From: Phytophthora colocasiae
Lineage: Eukaryota > Oomycota > Peronosporomycetes > Peronosporales > Peronosporaceae
Assembly (NCBI GenBank): GCA_018806915.1
Contig: JAGKQI010000026.1
Coordinates: 434,001-498,000, forward strand
DNA length: 64,000 nt
Reading direction: 5' to 3'
Positions 43,120 to 52,661 of the stretch are shown here, one piece after another. Below the pieces are notes generated by a model. That model was not told the origin of the DNA, ran no database searches, and saw nothing but the letters and a program-made list of their open reading frames with translations. A program made the translations under genes and the position numbers. Positions within the stretch are counted from its first letter, which is position 1; every line of letters begins with the position of its first letter.

Positions 43120-45057
43120 GAGATAATTTAATGCAACCAGAAAATCGGTCCTGCACCAGAAAAAAGGTCCTGCACATTTCTGGATAAAGTCCTGCAAACA
43201 GTCCTGCATTTGGTAGGTAAATCGTTAAAATAACAACAATTCATTAAGTTTTAATAAAATGTCACTGGGTTATAAATGGGTTACGAATGGGTTACTTCGG
43301 CTACACTTACTTTTTTACTATACAATCTGATGTATACTTGAGAGGTGCAACCGCTGGTAACCATCCATTAGCAAGAGAAAACATGGATGTGCCAATGCGC
43401 CTTTAGCCACCAGTAATGTCGGATTGCAGCGCTCTTATGGCATGTACTTCATTTCTAATTATTCCTTGCACGGCAACTATGAATTTCAATGGCCACAGAT
43501 ACATAGTCAACACGAAACGTGGTCCTACAACCTACTACCAGTGTTCTACCTATCGCTCTAGTGGCTGCAAGGGCAAGCTGAACGTCAAGATCCTCGACAG
43601 CGGTGAAAGTGAGGTGCGAGAAACTGGTGAACACAGCTGCAGAGTTGAATCACGCGCTACTGTGCGTGAATGCGGGGAAGAGATGAGGGCAATACTCGAG
43701 ACAGAGGCGATAAGTTCGCCTGGGATCCTCCCTGGTCGGATTTGGGATCGGGTGACGCGTGAGCTATCCGCTAAGTACCCGAGCCAAGCCGTAAAGGTGT
43801 TGGTTAGGGACGAGGCAATCAATTTCATCAACTACACGAGGAGACAGGCCGGAGGCGGCGATGTATACCGCCAAATCGAAGCCCTTCCGGTGGTGGCCGT
43901 GTCTGAATCAGACGATCGTTCCTTTGTGCAGTTCAACCTTTTCTACGACAATTTCGGTAAACGACAGCGCATCTTGGGAATGGGCCATCCAGATTTGATT
44001 CGTCTACTGATGTATCCTGGCGCGTCTCTGTTTATCGATGCTACGTACAGTATCACTCCCAGGCCATTTCAGCAGACTTTGGTCATTATGGCGCATGACC
44101 CTGCTTACGACGTGTACATTCCAGTGTTGACGATTTTATTGGAGGCAAAAGATGAGTGGAGTTACTGGCATGCGCTGCACTGGGTTTGTGTACTTGGTAA
44201 AATGAAAATGACACCTGCCAGTGTAACCTGTGATTTTGAGGCGGCTCTAATTAAGGGCGTTCGGGACCAATTTCCAGGGATTGATGTGATTGGCTGTTTA
44301 TTCCACTGGAAGCAAGCTATTCGGCGAAAAATGGTGGATCTCCGATTTTCAGCCACTCAGATATCAGAAGCAATGGCTCCGGGGGTGTTAGACGTCCTGA
44401 CTGTTATCCCTCCTGACGAAATTCGTACTAAAGGTATCCCGTATGCGATGTCGTTGATGTCTACAAAGGGATGCGCGCAGTTGTGGACACAGTTCTGGGA
44501 CTACTTTACTCGGACATGGATGACCATGTTCCCGCCTACCTTCTGGAATGTGAACTCCTACATTGAAAAGGAGATTGCCATGCAAAATCGCACGAACAAC
44601 CCGATCGAAAGCTATAATCGCCGAGCTAAGGAAGCGTTTGGCTCACATCCAACACTGGTGGTGTTTGTAGAAAGAGCCAAGAGAGAGGCAGCTCGTTCTC
44701 TTCAGCAAATGGATGACATTGCCATGCACCGCCGGCCCCCTCCACCTCATGCAGACCCAGTTACGATGTCAGTACCTGCTGGATATCTGGCGTTTAGAAC
44801 GCCAAAACGTCGTAAAGCAAAAAAGTAAGGCCTTCTTCTCGTCAATACACTTCTGTCTTTATATGTTTGTGCTGTTAATGCATCCTACTAAATGACCTAC
44901 TCCATAAAGCATCCTACAAATTGTCCTGCATTGCATTACGTTTATTTTGTCCTGCACCCGGTACAGAACGCACGTAAAGTGTCCTGCACGTGGTCCTGCG
45001 TTTGCAGGACATTATGTCTGATGCAGGTGGTGTTTTCTGGTTGCATTCCATTCTCCC
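43120..45057 (+). mobile_element. Mutator-like (MULE) DNA transposon nested in element 3
   Basis: 1938 bp between 8-bp direct repeats AATGCGCC (43112-43119 and 45058-45065). The terminal inverted repeats are about 25 bp with four mismatches; the inner 15 bases AATGCAACCAGAAAA are perfect. Subterminal TCCTGCA words are repeated on both sides (43147-43205 and 44920-45010). It carries one transposase gene. TIR plus 8-bp duplication and transposase type fit a short-TIR MULE. Confidence 0.9.
43416..44828 (+). CDS. MULE transposase with FLYWCH-type zinc finger
   Basis: 470 aa, uninterrupted. N-terminal FLYWCH-like finger (HRYIVNTKRGPTTYYQCSTY...GCKGKL...GEHSC), then a MULE DDE region: FIDATYSITPRPFQQ (first Asp), VTCDFEAALIKGV (second Asp), CLFHWKQAIRRK, and a C-terminal NNPIESYNRRAKEAFG. 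Ends with a basic tail RTPKRRKAKK that could serve as nuclear signal. It would excise and insert MULE copies. Several Met codons lie near the start; 43416 is the first, 43482 would also keep the finger. No lesion seen, so the element may be active. Confidence 0.88.
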   Translation: MSDCSALMACTSFLIIPCTATMNFNGHRYIVNTKRGPTTYYQCSTYRSSGCKGKLNVKILDSGESEVRETGEHSCRVESRATVRECGEEMRAILETEAISSPGILPGRIWDRVTRELSAKYPSQAVKVLVRDEAINFINYTRRQAGGGDVYRQIEALPVVAVSESDDRSFVQFNLFYDNFGKRQRILGMGHPDLIRLLMYPGASLFIDATYSITPRPFQQTLVIMAHDPAYDVYIPVLTILLEAKDEWSYWHALHWVCVLGKMKMTPASVTCDFEAALIKGVRDQFPGIDVIGCLFHWKQAIRRKMVDLRFSATQISEAMAPGVLDVLTVIPPDEIRTKGIPYAMSLMSTKGCAQLWTQFWDYFTRTWMTMFPPTFWNVNSYIEKEIAMQNRTNNPIESYNRRAKEAFGSHPTLVVFVERAKREAARSLQQMDDIAMHRRPPPPHADPVTMSVPAGYLAFRTPKRRKAKK

Positions 45058-45065
45058 AATGCGCC

Positions 45066-47137
45066 AGCCACTGAGCTGTAGCGCTGCATGAGCTGTACTA
45101 TCACCATGCTGAGAGGCTACGAAGCCTCCGCGCCAGCGTTCGAGCTGTACCGCTGCATGAGTTACAATTTCCGTGCTGTTCCGGCAACAGCCGAGGTGTG
45201 AGGGCACGATGCCCTATGCGCCAGCTTCGACGCTGCTGCGCTGCATTAGCAGAACATCTGCCATGCTCTGTCTTTTATCCAGCAGGCCAAAAGCTCTGGA
45301 AAGCTAACTGCTCTACTGCACGAGCACCACGCAGCCGTGTTATGCCGGCCGTAACGCCGATGTTATAGGAGAAATTCCCTTGTGCTCTACGTACATGTAC
45401 GTGCCTTTACAAACTGTGGCGAAAGCTTTTGAACCACGCAGCATCGCTGCAGCACTAGCCAATGGCAGTCTGGCAATTTAGTACTACGTAGTAGTACTAC
45501 CAATAGAGGCTTTCAGAAGCCCCGGAAATTGCAAAAACCCGTAGTCATAATCACGTAGCGCAGCCATCTATTTTTAGCGCGACCCCTCCCACGTGTTTTT
45601 CGATTCCGAAATCCCGTGCCGAGCACCCTTGCTACGGGGTAACGATACCGGATTTCAGTGCGGAAGCTGCAGGCCTCGGATGCCCGTCCTAATGAAAGGC
45701 CCGGATGGAATATCTACCCGAATGAGCGGGCCATGCGCTTATGAGCTGTGTGAGGCTCATGAGAGTGAAGAGCTGGTAGTGGAAGAGTGCCATTGATGTC
45801 TAAGGCTGCCTCTATTGGGGAAGACTACGTGATTTTGTCACGGGTTTATTTTTCCCGGTAAACCTGAAGCGGCCTTTCGTACCGAAAACCCTTAGTCAAA
45901 AAGCGGTATCCTGCCACGTGTTTTTCACTACGTGATTTTCATTTTCCGGAGCTTCTGAAAGTCTCTAATAAAACGATATTAATATTTGCAATGTCGAGCA
46001 GTACTGTAGCATTCTATGTACTACAGTAGTAGTACTACTATACGAGTGTAGATTCGTAAATATACTGGCTCAATGCCAAGCTGTAGCGAACTACCCTGGT
46101 AGAACTACGGCTTGTAATTTGTTAAAGCAACATCAAATTCGGGCTATACAGACTTGCGTCTATTATCAAAAGTATGTGCTGAAATGTACGAAACTGGGAG
46201 GCATTAGCGCCAAAACCGAGCATTCATACGCCAAACTATATTCAGTCACTGGCATGAATTTCAAACATTTCCAGCTATACAAAACGTAACAACAAAAAGA
46301 AGAAAATTCTCAATACTTTCTGAAATACACGACACGCTTCTGTCTGCAGAAAGCAAACTATAGTTTTACTGGACCAATTCCAACTTCAATTGATTTGATA
46401 GCAAGTCTTAGCACTTGTGAAGTGAAACATAAATAAAATCTTCTAAACGAGAAACAACTCGATCAGTCTATAGGGAGAACAATAGCCCCAACGATGATAG
46501 CCTTAGCACTTACTGCAAACACGATGCATACGCTACCGATGACACTGTGTGATGTTATTTGTGCTATCTGTAGCCTTTCTTCACAATATTTGAACGCTAT
46601 AAACTCTCAAGAGTTTAACCAAATTTAAAAATTACCAACTTTGAAGTATGGCCAGTTTAAGAAAACTGGGAGGCCGATGTACTGTGCAAGCCTAGCCAAA
46701 GAAACATAATTCAAAAACCGAAAGACAACATGTGAAGGCAACACCCACAAAAGAGCACAAAGTGGCAGTATAAAAATGATCAAAGTTAAACAGCTTACAC
46801 AAAATATCAATATAAGCCTACAATACAGCGAACAGGTTTTGATCCTTAAAATTAAAGGTTTTCCTGAATAGCTTTCTCAACACGCGTACAAAAGCGTTAA
46901 TAACGACGGTGAACAGGTTTGCTCCTCTAAGGTTTTCCTGAATAGCCAGAATAACAATGAAAACAAGAAATTTGCACAACCACGCCAAAACCGGCAAGAA
47001 AATGACAAATCTGACAACGAAGTCAAAGAAAAAAGGTCATATTCATGTTCGCACAGGACTGTTAACACAGCCACCTGTGGAGCATTAAATTCTACTCGAC
47101 AGATAGAGCGTCACACACATTCCTCGATGTGGGAGGC
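45066..47137. other. Inner region of element 3 right of the MULE
   Basis: 2.07 kb. The first part (to about 46010) has compound direct and inverted repeats; from 46010 to 47137 it is AT-rich with no gene. TAGTAGTACTAC palindromes flank the inverted-repeat block at 45480-45500 and 46025-46040. Confidence 0.6.
45502..45969. mobile_element. Possible MITE-like inverted-repeat element
   Basis: Left arm 45502-45528 (AATAGAGGCTTTCAGAAGC...) is the near-perfect reverse complement of 45943-45969. A second copy of the arm's outer bases (CCTCTATTGG) lies inside near 45810, and CACGTGTTTTTC occurs twice in the same direction. About 470 bp, no coding capacity. I could not fix a target duplication. Confidence 0.55.
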
Positions 47138-47417
47138 TGTTGAAGTTACCATCTCTGCAGTGATGACACCTATCTAAGGGTATTAAATTGTGCAGTTCCA
47201 TATAGAGAAATCCTATTTAACTGGACTGGTTGGTGGAGAATAACTCCCCTCCAGAACGCCAGACACTCTAATTTATCACTTCTTCTTTTACTATCTTCAG
47301 CACACAAGCCCATTCTTCATCTACACTCAAGACTTCCTCTCCAATATTCTATGCATTATTTTATTCGTCTCCATCCTTCGTCTACCTAACAACTCTGCGC
47401 AAATCATTACTTCAACA
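47138..47417 (+). repeat. 3' LTR of element 3
   Basis: 280 bp, apparently identical to 42670-42949. Confidence 0.94.
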
Positions 47418-47553
47418 CGTTGGCGTTTTGAATGATGGACGGATCGTGCGTGTTTGTGCAGATTCCAGAGCATGCGCCAGGAGCAGCATAGCCTTTGACA
47501 GCGGATGCTGCGAGCAGTGGAAGCCCGACAAGACACGAAAGGGTTTTCACCAT

Positions 47554-48051
47554 TTTGTCGATTCTGTCTGTGGCTGAGTGAAACCGGAAGTGATCGGCTC
47601 GAGGTGCGCGGACTCCTTTATAGCCGCGGCGGTGCATTGCTTTCCATACAGATTACGGTATTTCCCATCCCGAAAAACTCTAAAGAGCGGGTAGAATGGA
47701 CGTCGACAATGAACTGTCCGACTCGGTTTCGTTCAGTCATGACTCAAAATGCAGTTAGCAACGCAGTTTCGCATCTCTATCCATTCGTTTCCGAGGTGCA
47801 TGTAATACATGTAATACAGTACAGTACGCTGCGATGGACAGCCAATGTTGGTGCCGTGAGTGACAAGTTGTTGCTGAAAAGGAAAAACCTACAGAAAGTA
47901 TCGCGTTGTTGGGAATAATTTCGGTGAGCCCTGTCCGTATCTCGACGCGAAAAACTTTTGTTCGCGTAAGTTGAACGACCGGCAAAAGGACAATGCATGT
48001 AGTAAACGGTACAAACGAATTCGCTGGGTTATTATACCCTCTCGCAACGCC
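47554..48051. other. Spacer GH43-2 5' end / PL-6 3' end
   Basis: About 500 bp. Near 47577-47594 the minus strand has TCACTTCCGGTTTCACTC, a probable initiator-FPR for GH43-2. Otherwise nothing seen. Confidence 0.5.
47577..47594 (-). promoter_or_regulatory. Core promoter of GH43-2
   Basis: TCACTTCCGGTTTCACTC on the minus strand, about 25-40 bp before the ATG at 47553; fits initiator TCACTTC plus FPR-like TTTC. Confidence 0.5.
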
Positions 48052-49248
48052 CTAGTTCAGTACGCCAATGCCGAAGTTCTTGGTCGTCTTAGACATCTTC
48101 TTCGCTGCACGAGGAGAAAACTTGGTGACTGCTGTGTTTCCCTTCATCTTGGACAATGCCGTCGCTCCGTTGCGAGATTTGAGCGATCCACTCTTATCCA
48201 GTACATTCGCCACGCAAGAGCGACCGAGGTAGTTCTTGCATTCAGTGGAGGCGGTGGCAGCGTAGAGGGCTCCTTCGTTGCCGTTCGCCAGTGGTGCTAC
48301 CGTGTCCTGGTAGTAGTTTCCTTCAGCGAGGACGTATCCGTTCTCCCCAAGCTCGAACGAGTGGCCCGAGTTATCCGCCCAGTAGTTGTTGACGACGTGA
48401 GCGATAGCGTTAGAATTACTCGCACCACCGACCTTCGGGGAACGACCTGACGTCGAGTGAACGTAGTTGTTGATCATACTCACCTTGGTGTCCTTACCGT
48501 AGACCAAGAACGTCCAGTAGTGGCGGCCGTCACACGACGCCGAGTAGTCCGTTCGACCATCGAAATCCGAGTTACTGATGGTCAGGGAGGACACTCCTGC
48601 GTTGTTCGCAACGATGAATTGACGTCCGATGCGAGAGATCTTGATGTGATCCAGCCAAATGTTCTTCATTGCCGACCCGTTGCTGCCTTGCATGTAAATG
48701 GCGTCGCCGCCCCAGACCAAGTGGCGGTTAAGCTCCGTGATGTGGACATTTTGGATGATAATGTTGTTGCCGTTAAGCCACAGACCCTTGCCCATGATCA
48801 CGCCTGTCGTGCCAATGCCACGGAGTGTCTTGTTCTCGGTGACCACGAGGCGGTTCTGCGATGCGTTGTCGTATGTGATTTTGACGCTGGTGCCGCCGGA
48901 ACACCCGCCCGTACCGGACATGCCGCCGCTCGACAGAATCACGTCTTGACTTTTGTAGCCGTTGTTCTTCGCCATACACGCGCGCGTGTAGTCCGGTCGA
49001 CACCCGTTCGTGGTCGTCGAGCCCTCGGTGCCCCGGAAGTCGAACGTCTTGGTCAGGACAATTACACGGGGCACAACATCTTTTAAATACGCGGTGAGCT
49101 GGCTGTTGGTCGTGGGGTAAACAGGGGTGGCGCTGCCTCCGCCCGTCGTTCCAGCAGCGAAGCCGGTTGCTGACCCAATCGTGAAGGCGTTCGCAGGCTT
49201 GACGGCGAACGTCACTACTGCGAGGATAATGGGCTGAAGGAACTTCAT
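48052..49248 (-). CDS. Pectin lyase PL-6, short form without Q linker
   Basis: 398 aa from ATG at 49248 ([20 protein letters not shown] signal peptide, AFTIG). Catalytic-region motifs: [62 protein letters not shown]. It lacks the glutamine-rich linker of PL-1 to PL-5; a short basic stretch ([13 protein letters not shown]) leads directly to the C-terminal NFGIGVLN. Forms a subgroup with PL-7. Confidence 0.93.
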   Translation of the reverse strand: MKFLQPIILAVVTFAVKPANAFTIGSATGFAAGTTGGGSATPVYPTTNSQLTAYLKDVVPRVIVLTKTFDFRGTEGSTTTNGCRPDYTRACMAKNNGYKSQDVILSSGGMSGTGGCSGGTSVKITYDNASQNRLVVTENKTLRGIGTTGVIMGKGLWLNGNNIIIQNVHITELNRHLVWGGDAIYMQGSNGSAMKNIWLDHIKISRIGRQFIVANNAGVSSLTISNSDFDGRTDYSASCDGRHYWTFLVYGKDTKVSMINNYVHSTSGRSPKVGGASNSNAIAHVVNNYWADNSGHSFELGENGYVLAEGNYYQDTVAPLANGNEGALYAATASTECKNYLGRSCVANVLDKSGSLKSRNGATALSKMKGNTAVTKFSPRAAKKMSKTTKNFGIGVLN

Positions 49249-50300
49249 CTGCAACGGAAACTTGTGGTGGACGAGGAAGATTGGAGAATGAATAACCCAG
49301 GCAAACGAAGAGCGCTTTTGGTGTTAGAAAGACGGTCACACCCCGTTCGCATCGGTACCTTCACGCGTTGCATCTGATCGCGTGCACGCTCTGACGTTTC
49401 CAGGCTCCATGTGGTAACCACAGTGGTTGGTACCCACCACAGCAGCGAGTGCACGGCAGACATCCTAGGTCAACTTGACCCGGCGACGGAACACCGAAAT
49501 GACTTCAACCAAGTGGTAGATGAACCGATCCCACGAACAGCAAATCATAGCAACGCTGTTTAACCTACGAATGGCCTGTTTTTCTGATGAAGCATGCGCA
49601 GCGAGATCAGGCCTAACGAAGGTGAACAGGAATTGAGTACTGCTGCAGCTTTTCGTTACGCCACTGGTGTTGCCTTAACATAAACTATCACGCTGAGCGC
49701 AGTTTCCAATAGATTCCCTGACTAATGGTCATGACCATTTCTTGATCTTGCTACGCGAAAGCGTACAGTAAAACGTTACTACATGTAGTACATGTATCTG
49801 CGTCACGGTTGAATTTCGCTAGGTGGTGCAAATCCAGACAACCTCACACCGCTGCAAATCTCTGCCCTGGTCGGAATCCGGCGTGCCACCTTGTTCCAGA
49901 CGCGCGCTGCGACTGCTACCGCTCCGTGGTCGGCCGTCGCGTTGAGAGGCGGCGTTAGTTTCCCTGCTGCGTCATGACTCGCGTTCACTTTCTCATCAAG
50001 AATCAACGCTCCTCTCCACTCGCGACGTTGTGTCCGCAGCTGGTGAAATGACTCGTATTGCTAGTCGCAGACAAATTGACACCAGCTGGAACGGCGGAGC
50101 TCACGCGATGCGTGTGCAACCAGAGTCAAGCAAGCTTGCCGTGCCGGAACGATCACCTCGAGCGTCCTTATGCTGGACGAGCACGCACTGACCGCCCTCT
50201 CTAACAGCGAGGTTAGCGGTGCTAGCGGATTCCAGTCTCCATTCATCAATTCGCTTCGCCTGGCACAAGACCGTTCAAGCTCCACAACTTTCCATCGCCA
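49249..50300. other. Divergent intergenic PL-6 / PL-7
   Basis: About 1.05 kb. A TCCATTCATCAATTCGC stretch at 50237-50254 may be the PL-7 core promoter. No gene seen. Confidence 0.45.
49275..49291 (-). promoter_or_regulatory. Initiator + FPR core promoter of PL-6
   Basis: TCATTCTCCAATCTTCC on the minus strand, 27 bp before the ATG. Confidence 0.65.
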
Positions 50301-51503
50301 ATGAAGTTCTTCCGTCCTATTCTCATCGCGGTGGTGACTCTCTTCGTGCAGAACACTGAGGCCTTCACGGTCGGTTCAGCCACCGGCCTTGCCGCCGGCA
50401 CGACGGGTGGCGGTAGCGCTACCCCTGTGTACCCGACCACAACGGCGCAGCTCGTAGCGTACCTGAAGGACGCCGTGCCGCGCGTGATCGTGCTGAACAA
50501 GACGTTCGACTTCCGTGGCACGGGACGGCCGACGCGAGAGACCTTGATGTGGTCCAGCCAGATCTTGTTCATGGCCGTCGAGCCGCCGTTGCTGCCCTGG
50601 ATGTAGAGCGCGTCACCACCCCAGACCAGGTGACGATTGAGCTCCGTGATGTGGACGTTCTGGATGATAATGTTGTCACCGTTGAGCCACAAGCCCTTGC
50701 CCATGATCACGCCGGTCGTGCCGATGCCGCGCAGAGTCTTGTTGCTCGTGACTGTCATGGGGGTGATGGCAGCGTTGTCGTACGTGACCGTCACGCTCGT
50801 GCCGTCCGAGCATCCGCCCGTGTTGGACATTCCTCCGCTCTGGAGGATCACATCTTGGCTTTTGTAGCCGTTGTTCTTGGCGATACACTCGCGGGTGTAG
50901 TCCGGACGGCAACCGGCCTCAGTCGTGGTGCCCTAGTTCCTCACGACGAACGCCGCCAGTGTGTCAACAATGACCATCAGTAACTCGGACTTCGACGGTC
51001 GTACAGACTACTCGGCGTCGTGTGACGGCCGCCACTATTGGTCGTTCATCTTCTACGGCAAGAACACGCGCTTCAGCATGGTCAACAACTACATCCACTC
51101 GACGTCGGGCCGTTCGCCAAAGCTCGGCGGAGACAGCAGCGCGAACGTCATCGCCCATATTGCTAACAATTACTGGGCGGACAACTCGGGTCACTCGTTC
51201 GAGGTCGGCGTGAACTCGTGGATCCTGGCCGAAGGAAACTACTTCAAGGACACCACGATGCCGTTGCTGATCGGGACGGACGGCAACATGTACGCTGCTA
51301 CTGCCACCACCGAGTGCAACAGCTACCTGGGCCGTTCGTGCGTTGCTAACGTGGTGTCCAACAGCGGCGCCTGGGGCTCACGCAATGGCGGGACGGCTCT
51401 GTCGAAGGTCAAGTCGTACTCGGCCATCACCGGCTACAGCCCACGTTCCGCCGTTCAGTGGAGCAAAACTACTAACAACTTTGGCATTGGCGTGCTCAAC
51501 TAA
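50301..51503 (+). pseudogene. Pectin lyase PL-7 with internal inversion
   Basis: Signal peptide and N-terminus ([20 protein letters not shown] to FDFRGT) at 50301-50521 on the plus strand; the middle ([44 protein letters not shown]) lies on the minus strand at 50522-50934; the C-terminal part ([38 protein letters not shown], end NFGIGVLN) is back on the plus strand at 50935-51503. Total 1203 nt, a multiple of three and close to PL-6, so nothing of note was lost when the middle flipped. The catalytic Asp segment is in the inverted part, so the allele cannot give a lyase. Confidence 0.94.
50522..50934 (-). other. 413-bp inverted segment inside PL-7
   Basis: Left border GGCAC (50517-50521), right border GTGCC (50928-50932): a 5-bp inverted repeat at the two breakpoints. 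The flanks on both sides remain collinear with PL-6. Confidence 0.9.
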
Positions 51504-52029
51504 CGCAACTAAGCCAACTGAGTGAAGAAGATGGATGTAATTGTTTTCTGTAGTCGGTAGGCTTCCCGAAATCCTTTCAAAATGATAACGAAGTCAAATG
51601 CAGGCATCGTACAGTACAGTACAAAGCACATCATGTACATGTACTGTACTACGTGTATTCAAACGACCCCCCCTCCCCTTCACCCCTCACACACACACAT
51701 TGTCGATATCTTGAACCCTGGTGACAGGAACATCCTCTTGTAATAGGTCTGTCCTCTACATCCTTGTTTTCCGTACGACCAGCAGTTCAAGAAAATCGCT
51801 GGTCGTACAGAAAAATGCTTCAACATTGAAAGCAGTTTTGCCTTCAAGAAACTTGCTTCTCCCTCTGCATACAGGCAACATGCTATCAGCGCGTCGTCCC
51901 ACTGCTCGAGTGGGAACTGATCCATGCACACGTGAGATTGACAACACTGACAGCTCATCTGTCTCCTTTACCGAAATTCTCAATTGTTTTCAATGTACAT
52001 CCCTCACTTCGAATCTGTCGCCTCTAACC
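51504..52029. other. Spacer PL-7 / GH43-3
   Basis: About 525 bp. Contains an 11-bp hairpin at 51773-51808, a CA run near 51690, and CTCACTTCGAATCTGTC just before GH43-3 as a possible core promoter. Confidence 0.45.
51773..51808. repeat. Perfect hairpin, 11-bp stem
   Basis: GTACGACCAGC (51773-51783) and GCTGGTCGTAC (51798-51808), loop 14 nt; the stem is extended by T/A pairs with one mismatch. Confidence 0.88.
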
Positions 52030-52307
52030 ATGAAGCTCCTGTCCCTCTTTGTCGCTCTACCGTTACTAGTAGTAAGTGTTGTCAACGGCTACGCCAACCC
52101 GAAGCTGTGCACTGGCACGTGCACCAACGCCCACGACCCCTCCATCATTCGACGCGATGATGGTACGTATTTCCGCTTCTCCACAGGCAACAAGATCGCC
52201 ATTCACTCGGCCCCAGCACTCACGGGACCCTGGACATACCTGGGTGCTGCCGTTCCTAGTGGCTCAAAGATCAACCTGAAAGGAAAGGACGACCTATGGG
52301 CTCCTGA

Positions 52308-52632
52308 TGTCACGATAACTTCTCGATGAACAGCTGAAGAGCGTCGAAGCTACTACTAGCGGACTGCGAAGCAAGAAGCCAAGATTGCTACGCAGTCGTG
52401 CTCAGCAGATTGCTGTCGTGCTGCTTCCAGCTGTGATTTACCATTGCGTTTTTCATGTTCGACAAGTAAGTTAGGAGAACAGATAACTGCAAAACAATCA
52501 GATCTCAATTTACCTTGTTCAAGAACAACTAGTTGATTGTTAACGTCGACGGCAAGCTTGCCTGAGTCTTCAACTACATTACTCCTCTGCTAGTGCTACC
52601 ATCTACACAATAAGTGACGACTTATTGCGACA
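52308..52632 (+). repeat. 5' LTR of element 4
   Basis: 325 bp, TGTCACGATAAC...TTGCGACA. Confidence 0.95.
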
Positions 52633-52661
52633 TAGTAGAGTTTGCAGTCCAACGACCAAGA

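Larger units (their letters stand above)
42670..47417 (+). mobile_element. LTR element 3: non-autonomous, no gag-pol, with nested transposons
   Basis: 4748 bp between target duplications CGTTG (42665-42669 and 47418-47422). LTRs 42670-42949 and 47138-47417 are 280 bp and look identical. Just inside the 5' LTR is GGTTATGGACTCC, resembling the half initiator-tRNA primer sites used by copia-like elements; just before the 3' LTR is the purine stretch GTGGGAGG. No gag, protease, RT or integrase is visible. Without the MULE it would be about 2.8 kb. It resembles a large retrotransposon derivative moved by another element's proteins. A short frame begins MDSNASPAWMKNRRRLIQAP after the primer site and may be a gag remnant. 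Confidence 0.9.
35695..47553 (-). pseudogene. Arabinanase GH43-2 split by two LTR elements
   Basis: Gene pieces, in minus-strand order: 47553-47418, 42664-42645, 36562-36446 (together a 273-nt first exon, same size as GH43-1), intron 36445-36391, then 36390-35695. Total 969 nt, as in GH43-1. Signal peptide MVKTLSCLVGLPLLAASAVK; Asp in NTHDPSII, Asp in NAIDPNL, Glu in YEVLEGPFIF are all there. The element-3 insertion follows codon 45 (NAN) and the element-2 insertion lies at about codon 52 (RFS). The second intron of GH43-1 is missing with an exact YYHY-V junction. It converges with GH43-1, 112 bp apart. No other lesion seen. Confidence 0.92.

Noticed and set aside
42670..47417. Idea that element 3 is a retrotransposon encoding a MULE-type transposase as its own enzyme
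   Set aside because: The MULE has its own inverted repeats and its own 8-bp target duplication, so it is a separate nested insertion.
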